The translations under genes were made by a program, and so were the position numbers. A model generated the notes under the pieces. It was not told the origin of the DNA and searched no databases. It saw only the letters and a program-made list of their open reading frames with translations. DNA of 64,000 nt from Amycolatopsis rifamycinica (lineage in GTDB: Bacteria > Actinomycetota > Actinomycetes > Mycobacteriales > Pseudonocardiaceae), in the NCBI RefSeq assembly GCF_000695625.1, contig NZ_JMQI01000028.1:1-64000 (forward strand), written 5' to 3'. This document shows positions 17,468-24,788 of the stretch, one piece after another; position 1 is the first letter of the stretch, and every line of letters begins with the position of its first letter.

Positions 17468-19246
17468 ATGACCACTGTCCCCGTCCTCCGCGAACCGGCC
17501 GCGGACGCCGACGAGCCCGTGCCGCTGCGGCGGATCGCCGGGCTGTTCCGGCCGCACCGCGGGCCGCTCGGCGCGCTGTTCGCGCTGATCGTGGTCCAGG
17601 CCGGCCTCGGGGTCGTCTCGCCGTTCCTGCTGCGCGAGATCCTCGACGACGCCCTGCCCCACCGGGACACCCTGCTGATCAGCCTGCTGGCGGCCGGGAT
17701 GATCATCTGCGCGGTGGGCGGCGGCTCCCTCGGCGTCGCCACCACCGGGTTGTCCAACACCATCGGGCAACGGGTCATGAACGAGCTCCGCGTCTCGGTC
17801 TACGGCCACCTGCAGCGGATGTCGCTCGGCTTCTTCACGCGGACGAAGAGCGGCGAAGTGCTGTCGCGGGTGTTCAACGACATCGGCGGCGTGGACAACG
17901 TGATCACCACGACGGCCGGGTCGATGGTGCAGAACGCGACCACGACGATCGCCATCACGGTGGCCCTGGTCGCGCTCGACTGGCAGCTCGCGGCGCTGTC
18001 GCTCGTCGTCGTGCCGGTGTTCCTACTGTTCACGCTGCGGCTGGGCGAGAAGCGGCGGAACCTGGCCCGCGGCCGGACCCGCCGGATGGCCCGGCTGACG
18101 ACGATGGTCGAGGAGTCCCTGTCGGTCACCGGGGTGCTGCTCGCCAAGACGATGGGCAACGAGCGGGCCATGCGTGAGCGCTTCGGGGCGGAGTCGCGGG
18201 AGATCGCGTCGCTGGAACGGGCCGCCGCGCTGGCCGGCCGGCGGCAGACCGCGTCGCGGGCGATGAGCCTGACCGTCATCCCGGCACTGGTCTACTGGAT
18301 CGCCGGGCTGGCACTGGCGGGCGGGGCGACGCCGTTCTCGCTGGGCACCGTCGTGGCGTTCACCAGCATGCTGAACCGGCTGGTCGCGCCGGCGAGCGCG
18401 ATGCAGGCGATCGGGCAGAACGTGGCGACGTCGAAGGCGTTGTTCTGCCGGATCTTCGAGGTGCTGGACCTGCCGGCGGAGATCGCGGACAAGCCCGGGG
18501 CGCGGACACTGGAGGTGCGCCGCGGCGACGTCTCGATACGGGGCGTCTCCTTCCGTTACGACGAAGACGGCCCGCCGACGCTGGAGGGCATCGACCTCGA
18601 CGTGCCGGCCGGCACCACGACGGCCCTGGTCGGCTCGACCGGCTCGGGCAAGACGACGCTCGCCTACCTCGTGGCGCGGCTGTACGAGGTGCGCAGCGGT
18701 TCGGTGACGATCGACGGCACCGACGTCCGGGACGTCACGCTGGCCTCCCTCGCGGCCGGCGTGGGGCTGGTGTCGCAGGAGACCTACCTCTTCCACGACA
18801 CCGTGCGGGAGAACCTGCGGTTCGCGAAGCCGGACGCGACCGACGAGGAGGTCGAGGCCGCCGCGAAGGCCGCCCACATCCACGACACCCTGGCGGCGCT
18901 GCCCGAGGGCTACGACACGGTCGTCGGCCAGCGCGGCTACCGGTTCTCCGGCGGCGAGAAGCAGCGGATGGCGATCGCCCGGATCATGCTGCGCAGCCCG
19001 CCCGTGCTGATCCTCGACGAGGCGACCAGCGCGCTCGACACCCGCACCGAACGCTCGGTGCAGGCCGAACTCGACCGGCTCGCCGCGGGGCGCACCACGC
19101 TGACGATCGCTCACCGGCTGTCCACTGTGGAGTACGCGGACCAGATCGTGGTGCTACACGAAGGCCGGATCGTGGAGCGCGGGACGCACGAAGAGCTGCT
19201 GGCGCACGACGGGCGTTATGCCCGGCTGGTGCGCGGGAGCACCTAA
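17468..19246 (+). CDS. ABC exporter, fused permease and ATPase
   Basis: A 592-residue half-transporter of the MsbA/LmrA type. The N-terminal six-helix membrane domain (about residues 30-320) is followed by a nucleotide-binding domain with Walker A GSTGSGKTTLAY, Q-loop LVSQETYLF, signature FSGGEKQRMAIAR, Walker B VLILDEATSALD and H-loop IAHRLSTV. It should work as a homodimer exporting lipids, drugs or peptides; the substrate is unknown. The MarR gene follows after 9 bp, suggesting a drug-inducible unit. ATG 17468 has only a weak SD (TAGGTG). Confidence 0.92.
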   Translation: MTTVPVLREPAADADEPVPLRRIAGLFRPHRGPLGALFALIVVQAGLGVVSPFLLREILDDALPHRDTLLISLLAAGMIICAVGGGSLGVATTGLSNTIGQRVMNELRVSVYGHLQRMSLGFFTRTKSGEVLSRVFNDIGGVDNVITTTAGSMVQNATTTIAITVALVALDWQLAALSLVVVPVFLLFTLRLGEKRRNLARGRTRRMARLTTMVEESLSVTGVLLAKTMGNERAMRERFGAESREIASLERAAALAGRRQTASRAMSLTVIPALVYWIAGLALAGGATPFSLGTVVAFTSMLNRLVAPASAMQAIGQNVATSKALFCRIFEVLDLPAEIADKPGARTLEVRRGDVSIRGVSFRYDEDGPPTLEGIDLDVPAGTTTALVGSTGSGKTTLAYLVARLYEVRSGSVTIDGTDVRDVTLASLAAGVGLVSQETYLFHDTVRENLRFAKPDATDEEVEAAAKAAHIHDTLAALPEGYDTVVGQRGYRFSGGEKQRMAIARIMLRSPPVLILDEATSALDTRTERSVQAELDRLAAGRTTLTIAHRLSTVEYADQIVVLHEGRIVERGTHEELLAHDGRYARLVRGST

Positions 19247-19255
19247 TGTGGGGGC

Positions 19256-19735
19256 ATGCACGCCGAAACGGGCCGGACCCTCGACGAGATTGCCTCGCGG
19301 CTGACCGCGGACGCGGAGCTCGCGGACCTGGCCCGGCGGGTGCGCGAAGGCGTCGGACGGCTGAACTGGCGGATGCGCGCCGAGGCGGACAAGACCAGTC
19401 CGGGACCGGCCCTGCTCGCGGTGCTGAGCCGGCTCTACCGGGCGGGCACGCAGACGCCGACCGAACTGGCGGAGGCGGAACGGCTCCAGCCGCAGTCGCT
19501 CACCCGGATCCTGGCCGCGCTCACCATCCGCGGGCTGATCGAGCGGGAGCCGGATCCGGACGACGGGCGCCGTTCGCGGATCAGCATCAACGACGACGGC
19601 TTGGCCGTGCTGCGCGAGTACAGCGCGCAACGCGAACGCTGGCTGGCCGCCGCGGTCGAGTCGACGCTGTCGCCGACCGAGCGGCAGCTGCTCCGGCTGG
19701 CCGCCGATCTGCTGATCCGGGTCGCGGACGCCTGA
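19256..19735 (+). CDS. MarR-family transcriptional regulator
   Basis: A 159-residue winged-helix protein: LLAVLSRLYRAGTQTPTELAEAERLQPQSLTRILAALTIRGLIEREPDPDDGRRSR, with the wing motif DGRRSR. Nine bases downstream of the ABC exporter, so it probably represses that operon and is relieved by the exporter's substrate. A hairpin follows directly after the stop. Confidence 0.9.
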   Translation: MHAETGRTLDEIASRLTADAELADLARRVREGVGRLNWRMRAEADKTSPGPALLAVLSRLYRAGTQTPTELAEAERLQPQSLTRILAALTIRGLIEREPDPDDGRRSRISINDDGLAVLREYSAQRERWLAAAVESTLSPTERQLLRLAADLLIRVADA

Positions 19736-19737
19736 AA

Positions 19738-19773
19738 GCTGCCGTGGAGACCCCTCGATCCCTCCACGGCAGC
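19738..19773 (+). terminator. Hairpin terminator after the MarR gene
   Basis: A perfect 12-bp stem (GCTGCCGTGGAG at 19738-19749 with its complement at 19762-19773) and a 12-nt loop begin two bases after the MarR stop. It separates this operon from the convergent Ku gene. Confidence 0.8.
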
Positions 19774-19870
19774 CTTCGGACACCCCCTTGGTCCCGCGCC
19801 GCCTCCCCGCGGTGCGGGACGGGTTCCGGAAACGGGCCGCTCCTCCTCCGACCCGCCCCGGAACCCTGGC

Positions 19871-19906
19871 GTCTGGACGGCTCACCTCCCCAGGGGCCGT
19901 CCGGAC
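19871..19906. terminator. Second hairpin between MarR and Ku genes
   Basis: An 11-bp stem with one G-T pair (GTCTGGACGGC at 19871-19881 with GCCGTCCGGAC at 19896-19906). It lies in the 278-bp convergent gap that otherwise holds no gene and may terminate the Ku transcript. Confidence 0.55.
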
Positions 19907-20013
19907 TGCCCCCCTCGCCAGCGATCCGGTACTCGCTGACAAGGAGAAGTCTGCCGCGCCGAAGGGTGGCGGGTTCAGTGTGAGAACCCTCAATTACCCG
20001 TGGGTAGTAATAC

Positions 20014-20895
20014 TCAAGACGTCTTCGTGCGGCCGCGCGTCGCCGCTCGCTTCGCGGTCGTCCGCGCCTTCGCGGCCCTCGATGCAGCCGCCTTAGCCTT
20101 CGTGACGGCCGCGTTGCGCGCGTCCTCCGCTTCGGCGGCGCTCTCCTGCAACGCCGCCAGCAGGCGGGTTACTCCCTCGGCCTGTTCGGCGGCCGTCGGC
20201 TGGACGACTTCGGCGCCGTCGATCTTCGCCTGGACCAGCGCCTGGAAGGCCTCGCGGTAGCGGTCGGGGTACTTGGCCGGGTCGAACTCGCCGGTCAGCT
20301 CCTCGACCAGGTTCACCGCGCGCCGGAGCTCGCCGGGCCGGATGTCGACGTCGGCGTGCTGGAAGGGGAAGTCCGGCGTGCGCACCTCGTCCGGCCACCG
20401 CATCGTCTCCAGCACGATCACCTGATCGCGCACGCGCAGCGCCCCGAGCGTCTCGCGGCGGCGCAGCGCCACCGTGACCAGCGCGAGCCGATCCGACTGC
20501 TGGAGCGCTTCGCTGAACAGCACGTACGGCTTCGTGCCCGCCGGCTCGGGTTCGAGGTAGTAGCTCTTCGCGAACCAGAGCGGGTCGACGTCGGCCAGCG
20601 GCGCGAACCCGCGGATGGCGATCGTGCGGCCCGGCATCGGGAGCGACGCCAGCTCGTGGTCGGACAGCAGGACGACGTCACCACCGGGAACGGGGTAGCC
20701 GTGGATCATTTCCCCAGGCGGGACTTCGGCGCCGTCGACCTCGCACACGCGCTTCACCCGGACGCGGCCGCCGTCGGCCTCGTGCACCTGGTGCAGCGGG
20801 ATGTCCCGCTCCTCGGTGGCGCTGTACGCCTTCACCGGGATGGCGTAGCTGCCGAACCCGATCGTGCCCGTCCACACTGCGCGCATCCGTGCCAC
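20014..20895 (-). CDS. ku: Ku protein, non-homologous end joining
   Basis: Bacterial Ku forms a homodimeric ring on DNA ends and recruits ligase D. The 293-residue protein starts MARMRAVWTGTIGFGSYAIPVKAYSATEE, has the central beta-barrel, and ends with a Lys/Arg/Ala-rich tail (KAKAAASRAAKARTTAKRAA) of the kind that lets Ku move inward along DNA. No ligD is in the window; it must be elsewhere. Confidence 0.95.
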   Translation of the reverse strand: MARMRAVWTGTIGFGSYAIPVKAYSATEERDIPLHQVHEADGGRVRVKRVCEVDGAEVPPGEMIHGYPVPGGDVVLLSDHELASLPMPGRTIAIRGFAPLADVDPLWFAKSYYLEPEPAGTKPYVLFSEALQQSDRLALVTVALRRRETLGALRVRDQVIVLETMRWPDEVRTPDFPFQHADVDIRPGELRRAVNLVEELTGEFDPAKYPDRYREAFQALVQAKIDGAEVVQPTAAEQAEGVTRLLAALQESAAEAEDARNAAVTKAKAAASRAAKARTTAKRAATRGRTKTS

Positions 20896-20939
20896 CTCCG
20901 CAGCTCTCAGGCTAGACAGCGGGTGCGGCGGATCGACAG

Positions 20940-21302
20940 CTACAAACGGGTGTCAGGCGAGACGGATTCGCTCACACATTCGAATGACGGCGTGACCTCG
21001 TCGAGCGCTTCCGCCGAGCACCGGGAGGCGATGGCGGCCGCGCGGAGCACCTCGAAGACCACCTCGACGTCCAGCGGCGGCGCCGCGGCGAGCGCGGCCG
21101 AACTGGCTTCGACTCGGGCGGCGAGGCCGGCGAGGGCGTGGGAAATGGCTTCCTGGCCGGCGACGAGCTGGGCGACGACGTCGGTGAGCTCGGCCGTCGT
21201 CGCACCCGGGCCGCCGCAGCGCAGGCCGGCGGCGAGTTCCTCGGCGCAGGAGCGCAGGTGGGTGGCGACGACGGTCGGCGGCAGCGTCAGCCGATCCTGC
21301 AT
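20940..21302 (-). CDS. Small hypothetical protein
   Basis: A 120-residue protein with Ala-rich amphipathic helices (VVAQLVAGQEAISHALAGLAARVEASSAALAAA) and three Cys; no known domain recognised. Coding is supported by the strong SD GAGGGGGTGA just before ATG 21302. It lies upstream of ku on the same strand (44 bp gap). Function unknown. Confidence 0.65.
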   Translation of the reverse strand: MQDRLTLPPTVVATHLRSCAEELAAGLRCGGPGATTAELTDVVAQLVAGQEAISHALAGLAARVEASSAALAAAPPLDVEVVFEVLRAAAIASRCSAEALDEVTPSFECVSESVSPDTRL

Positions 21303-21384
21303 CGCTCACCCCCTCGGGCCGGTCCGAGCAGCCATAGTGCCACCGCACGCGCCGTCACCGGACACGACACACCGCCGCCCGCAT

Positions 21385-21422
21385 ATTTGACCGATCGTTC
21401 TGGATTAAGCTAGCGTTCGATC
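21385..21422. promoter_or_regulatory. Promoter/operator region of the TetR-SDR pair
   Basis: Contains TTGACCGATCGTTC and, 14 bp further, GCGTTCGATC next to the start codon. The GATCGTTC / GTTCGATC halves could be the site of the TetR protein encoded just downstream. Sequence-only suggestion. Confidence 0.3.
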
Positions 21423-22010
21423 ATGTCCCGGATCAAGGAGTTCGACGTCGACGAAGCCTGCGACGGCGCGCTCACGCTCTTCCGGCGCCAGGGGTACGAG
21501 GCGACGTCGGTCAGCGACCTCGTCACACACCTCGGCGTGGCCAAAGCCAGCCTGTACGCCACCTTCGGCACGAAGCACGACCTCTACGTCACGGCGTTGA
21601 AGCGCTACGCGGAACGAACCGACGCGCGGGTGATGGCGCAGCTGTCGGAGCCGGGGTCCGGGGTGGCCACGGTCCGTCGGCTCTTCGACGGCTACGCGGC
21701 CGAAATCCTGGGCGACGAAACGAGAATGGGCTGCTTCGTCGTCAACTCGGCGATCGAGCTGCTCCCCCACGACCCCGACGTCGCCCGGCTGGTGGAACGC
21801 AGCTGGAACACCCTCGAGGTCGCGCTCACCATGGCGCTGGAACGCGCGAAGGCCCAGGACGAACTCCCCGGCGGCAGCGACCCGGCGACACTGGCGCGTT
21901 TCCTGCTCACCGTGCTCCAGGGACTGCGCGTCCTGGGCAAGGGCGCCGACGCCGTCGGCCGGGTGGAGGCGGCCGTCTCCACGGCCATGCGGCTCCTCAT
22001 TCGAGAATGA
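21423..22010 (+). CDS. TetR-family transcriptional regulator
   Basis: A 195-residue regulator with the N-terminal HTH (ALTLFRRQGYEATSVSDLVTHLGVAKASLYATFGTKHDLY) and a TetR C-terminal ligand domain containing MGCFVVNSAIEL. It sits 23 bp upstream of an SDR gene on the same strand and probably controls that operon. The ligand is unknown. Confidence 0.9.
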   Translation: MSRIKEFDVDEACDGALTLFRRQGYEATSVSDLVTHLGVAKASLYATFGTKHDLYVTALKRYAERTDARVMAQLSEPGSGVATVRRLFDGYAAEILGDETRMGCFVVNSAIELLPHDPDVARLVERSWNTLEVALTMALERAKAQDELPGGSDPATLARFLLTVLQGLRVLGKGADAVGRVEAAVSTAMRLLIRE

Positions 22011-22033
22011 CCGGACCAGAAAGAAGGATCACG

Positions 22034-22786
22034 ATGGGGGTACGTTTCGCGGGCAAGGTCGTCCTCGTGACGGGCGGTGGCTCGGGCATCGGCCGGGCGA
22101 CGGCGCGGGCGTTCGCGGGGGAAGGCGCGACGGTGGTCGTCGCCGGGCGCGACGGGCGGCGGCTCGAGTCGGCGGTGCGGGAGATCGGCGGCGACGCGAG
22201 CGCGGTGACCGTCGACGTCACCGACTCGGCGGACGTGGCGCGGATGGTGGAGACGGTCGTCGCGCGGCACGGCGGGCTGGATGTCGCGTTCAACAACGCG
22301 GGCATCCTCGGCTCGCCGGCGGCGGCCGCGGACCTCGACGAGGACGACTTCGGTGCGGTGCTGGGCACGAACGTCACCGGGACGTGGCTGTGCCTGAAGC
22401 ACGAGGTCGCGCACATGCGGGCGCACGGCGGCGGCGCGATCGTCAACATGGCGTCGAACATCGGCGCGCACGGCAGGCTGCCGAACATGGCGGCCTACGC
22501 GGCGTCGAAGGCGGCGGTGAGCGCGCTGACCAGGACGGCGGCGCGCGACCACATCGGCGACGGTGTCCGCATCAACGCGGTCAGCCCGGGCGCGACCGAC
22601 ACGGACATGTCCCGGCGCCCCGGCGAGACGGACGCCGATCGCGCCGCGCGGCTGAAGAACGCGATCCCGCTGGGCCGGGTGGGCGCCACCGCCGAGGTGG
22701 CCGCCGCGGTGCTGTGGCTGGCTTCGGACGAAGCCGCGTTCACCGTGGGGCACGACTTGGTGGTCGACGGCGGGGCGACCGCCTGA
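22034..22786 (+). CDS. SDR-family oxidoreductase
   Basis: A 250-residue classical short-chain dehydrogenase: TGGGSGIG cofactor motif, NNAG, Ser in NMASNIG, and YAASK with the catalytic Tyr and Lys. The substrate is unknown. ATG 22034 has GAAGGA upstream; a longer frame from ATG 22007 would overlap the TetR stop but lacks an SD. The minigene array lies just downstream on the opposite strand. Confidence 0.88.
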   Translation: MGVRFAGKVVLVTGGGSGIGRATARAFAGEGATVVVAGRDGRRLESAVREIGGDASAVTVDVTDSADVARMVETVVARHGGLDVAFNNAGILGSPAAAADLDEDDFGAVLGTNVTGTWLCLKHEVAHMRAHGGGAIVNMASNIGAHGRLPNMAAYAASKAAVSALTRTAARDHIGDGVRINAVSPGATDTDMSRRPGETDADRAARLKNAIPLGRVGATAEVAAAVLWLASDEAAFTVGHDLVVDGGATA

Positions 22787-22813
22787 GCGGTCCCACCCGG
22801 GCCCGCGGCTCCT

Positions 22814-22834
22814 TCAGGACTCACGGTTGCGCAT
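22814..22834 (-). CDS. MRNRES minigene, copy 8 (promoter-distal)
   Basis: ATG start; codon 4 is CGT, unique among copies. SD AAAGGA about 9-10 nt upstream. Last copy, 27 bp before the end of the convergent SDR gene. Confidence 0.65.
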   Translation of the reverse strand: MRNRES

Positions 22835-22879
22835 GGTGACGATTCCTTTCTCGGGCGGGAAGGGATGGGGTGGCTGGGC

Positions 22880-22900
22880 TCAGGACTCGCGATTACGCAC
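22880..22900 (-). CDS. MRNRES minigene, copy 7
   Basis: GTG start; CGT and AAT at codons 2 and 3. SD GAGAGGAG seven bases upstream. Confidence 0.65.
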   Translation of the reverse strand: MRNRES

Positions 22901-22943
22901 GGCGGCACTCCTCTCGGACGCAGGTAGACGGGGACCACACGCT

Positions 22944-22964
22944 TCAGGACTCGCGGTTGCGCAC
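22944..22964 (-). CDS. MRNRES minigene, copy 6
   Basis: GTG start; CGC and AAC at codons 2 and 3. SD GAGAGGAG seven bases upstream, with a spacer nearly identical to copy 7. Confidence 0.65.
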   Translation of the reverse strand: MRNRES

Positions 22965-23008
22965 AGCGGCACTCCTCTCGGACGCAGATGAACGGCGGCC
23001 ACAGCAGC

Positions 23009-23029
23009 TCAGGACTCGCGGTTACGCAC
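23009..23029 (-). CDS. MRNRES minigene, copy 5
   Basis: GTG start; CGT and AAC at codons 2 and 3. SD GAGAGGAAG upstream. Confidence 0.65.
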   Translation of the reverse strand: MRNRES

Positions 23030-23073
23030 GGCGGCACTTCCTCTCGGGGGCAGGTGAACGGGGACTGCACGCC

Positions 23074-23094
23074 TCAGGACTCGCGATTACGCAC
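23074..23094 (-). CDS. MRNRES minigene, copy 4
   Basis: GTG start; CGT and AAT at codons 2 and 3. SD GAGAGGAGGGG upstream. Confidence 0.65.
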   Translation of the reverse strand: MRNRES

Positions 23095-23136
23095 GACACC
23101 CCTCCTCTCGGCACGTGGTGGCGGACAGAACGTGGT

Positions 23137-23157
23137 TCACGACTCGCGATTACGCAC
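23137..23157 (-). CDS. MRNRES minigene, copy 3
   Basis: GTG start; CGT, AAT and a unique TCG serine codon before TGA. SD GAAGGAG upstream. Confidence 0.65.
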   Translation of the reverse strand: MRNRES

Positions 23158-23200
23158 GTCAGCTCCTTCCGGGCACGACTGAACAGGGCCTCACAGCTGC

Positions 23201-23221
23201 TCAGGACTCGCGGTTGCGCAT
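23201..23221 (-). CDS. MRNRES minigene, copy 2
   Basis: ATG start; CGC and AAC at codons 2 and 3. SD GGAGGGAGG upstream. Confidence 0.65.
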   Translation of the reverse strand: MRNRES

Positions 23222-23268
23222 GACGGCCTCCCTCCGGCGGTACGCGCGGACTTCGGGACTCGGGGGCC

Positions 23269-23289
23269 TCAGGACTCGCGGTTGCGCAT
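23269..23289 (-). CDS. MRNRES minigene, copy 1 (promoter-proximal)
   Basis: ATG start, same codons as copy 2. SD AAGGGAGG upstream. A partial GGGACTCG between copies 1 and 2 (near 23255) may be a vestige of another unit. Confidence 0.65.
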   Translation of the reverse strand: MRNRES

Positions 23290-23400
23290 GACGGCGGCCT
23301 CCCTTCACTGCTCCGAACGTGTGGCAATCATCGATCGCGGCTGCCCGGTGTGGTGGGGTGGAATGCGGATCGTCGGATCACCCAGGGGAGTTGCACCGCC

Positions 23401-24711
23401 TTGAGTATGGACGGCGCCCGTCCGGCCCAACCCCGCGCGGGACGGATCCGTGGGGTGCTGAACCCTGCTCACTGGACCCTCTGGCGGCAGCGCGGGTCGC
23501 TGGTCTTCTACTGCTTCCTCGTCGAGTCCGTGGCGCTCGTCGCCACCGGGTGGACCGCCGTTGCCGTTCCCGTGCGGGGGTGGGATCTGGCCGTCTTCGC
23601 CGTTCTCGGGTGCCTTGGTGTGCTGCAGGCCGAACTGGGCCGCAAGATCGAACGCGTCCGCCGTCTCGTCTCCGACACCCCGCACATCAACCTGACGTCC
23701 GTCTGGACGTTCGCCGGCGTTCTGCTCCTGCCGCCCGCGCTGGTCACGGCGCTGATCGCCGTCCTCTACGCGCACCTGGCGACGCGCAGCCTCGCGCGGA
23801 TGAAGCGGGTTCCGCCGTTCCGGACGACACTGAACGCCACGCTGGTCGTCATCACCTGCTACTCGGCCGAACTGGTCCTGAGCCGCCTCGGCGTGCCGGA
23901 CATGTACGCGGCGCTGACCGCGGGCTGGCGCGGGGTCACGGCCATCACGCTGGCCGCCGTGACGTACTTCCTGGTCTCGGCGATCACCATCGTCCCGGCC
24001 CTGACCATCACCCAGCGCACGATCAAGGCGTTCTTCGGCGGCCTCGGCGACAACCTGCTCGAGGTCGCGACGCTCTGCCTGGGCCTGCTCACCGCGCTGA
24101 CGCTGGCGACCCTGCCCGCCCTCGCCCTGACGATCGTGCCGCCGTTGCTCGTGCTGCACCGCGCCGTGCTGATCAAGCAGCTGGAGATCGCCGCGACGAC
24201 CGACGAGAAGACCGGCCTGTTCAACACGACCGGGTGGCACCTGCTCGCTTCCCGCGAGCTGGCCCGGGCCCAGCGCAGCACGCGCAGCACGTTCGGCGTG
24301 CTGATGATCGACCTGGACTACTTCAAGCTCATCAACGACGAGCACGGGCACCTCGCGGGCGACACCGTGCTGCGCGCGGTCGCGGCGACGATCAAGAGCG
24401 CCGTGCGCGACTACGACTCGGTGGGCCGCTTCGGTGGCGAGGAGTTCGTCGTCCTGCTGCCGGACATCGGGCCGGCCGCCGTGCTCGCGGTGGCCGAGCG
24501 CATCCGGTCGGCCATCGAGTCCCTGCGCGTCGAGTACGAAGACGGCAGCCGCGTCCGCGCCATCGGCGGCCTGTCCGCCTCCATCGGCGTCGCGACCTAC
24601 CCGGACGGCGGCACGGCCGTCGACCGGCTGCTGCAGGCCGCCGACAAGGCGCTGTACCGAGCTAAGGACGCCGGACGCAACCAGGTCGTCGACGGCACCG
24701 CGCTCGCCTGA
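23401..24711 (+). CDS. Membrane-anchored diguanylate cyclase (GGDEF)
   Basis: Makes c-di-GMP from two GTP. The ~436-residue protein has an N-terminal membrane region of about six helices (residues ~30-240) and a GGDEF domain at the C-terminus. The active-site motif is intact (RFGGEEF), and RDYD five residues upstream matches the RxxD inhibitory I-site. c-di-GMP controls development in actinomycetes through BldD. Start: TTG 23401 has GGGGAG 10 nt upstream; ATG 23407 is the alternative. It diverges from the MRNRES array across a gap of about 110 bp. Confidence 0.9.
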   Translation: MSMDGARPAQPRAGRIRGVLNPAHWTLWRQRGSLVFYCFLVESVALVATGWTAVAVPVRGWDLAVFAVLGCLGVLQAELGRKIERVRRLVSDTPHINLTSVWTFAGVLLLPPALVTALIAVLYAHLATRSLARMKRVPPFRTTLNATLVVITCYSAELVLSRLGVPDMYAALTAGWRGVTAITLAAVTYFLVSAITIVPALTITQRTIKAFFGGLGDNLLEVATLCLGLLTALTLATLPALALTIVPPLLVLHRAVLIKQLEIAATTDEKTGLFNTTGWHLLASRELARAQRSTRSTFGVLMIDLDYFKLINDEHGHLAGDTVLRAVAATIKSAVRDYDSVGRFGGEEFVVLLPDIGPAAVLAVAERIRSAIESLRVEYEDGSRVRAIGGLSASIGVATYPDGGTAVDRLLQAADKALYRAKDAGRNQVVDGTALA

Positions 24712-24752
24712 CATCCCTCTTTCCCCAGGTCTGACCAGGCACCTTGTGAAAT

Positions 24753-24788
24753 TTGCTCGTCTGAGCTAAATTTTGCTCATGCGAGCAA
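24753..24788. promoter_or_regulatory. Two TetR operators overlapping the start codon
   Basis: TTGCTC-N4-GAGC(T/A)A occurs at 24753-24768 (one mismatch) and 24773-24788 (perfect), 20 bp apart on one DNA face. The second contains the ATG of the TetR gene at its centre. This strongly suggests autorepression. Confidence 0.65.

Larger units (their letters stand above)
22814..23289 (-). repeat. Tandem array of eight MRNRES minigenes
   Basis: Eight 21-bp elements begin at plus coordinates 22814, 22880, 22944, 23009, 23074, 23137, 23201 and 23269, so the period is 63-68 bp. Read on the minus strand every element is a complete ORF for MRNRES plus TGA, each preceded 6-10 nt upstream by a purine-rich SD (AGGAG, GGAGG or AAGGA). 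Differences between copies fall only at the start codon (ATG or GTG) and at third positions of codons 2 (CGC/CGT), 3 (AAC/AAT), 4 (CGC/CGT) and 6 (TCC/TCG). Spacers of 42-47 nt diverge except near the SD. The neighbouring genes are convergent (SDR) and divergent (diguanylate cyclase), so the array appears to be its own transcription unit. Confidence 0.85.

Noticed and set aside
20896..21422. Toxin-antitoxin or mobile-element remnant near ku
   Set aside because: Only one small unrelated ORF with a good SD; no transposase, integrase or inverted terminal repeats seen.
22495..23070. 191-codon minus-strand open frame across the SDR gene and part of the minigene array
   Set aside because: It is antisense to the SDR gene and reads the repeats out of the MRNRES frame, where copy differences are non-synonymous (Ala/Val, Thr/Ile).
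22814..23289. Possible CRISPR array (21-bp repeats with 42-47 bp spacers)
   Set aside because: Repeats vary only at synonymous positions, spacers share SD sequences, and there are no cas genes. The coding interpretation explains the pattern better.
22814..23289. Leader-peptide attenuator interpretation of the minigenes
   Set aside because: No gene follows on the minus strand; the next gene (SDR) is convergent.
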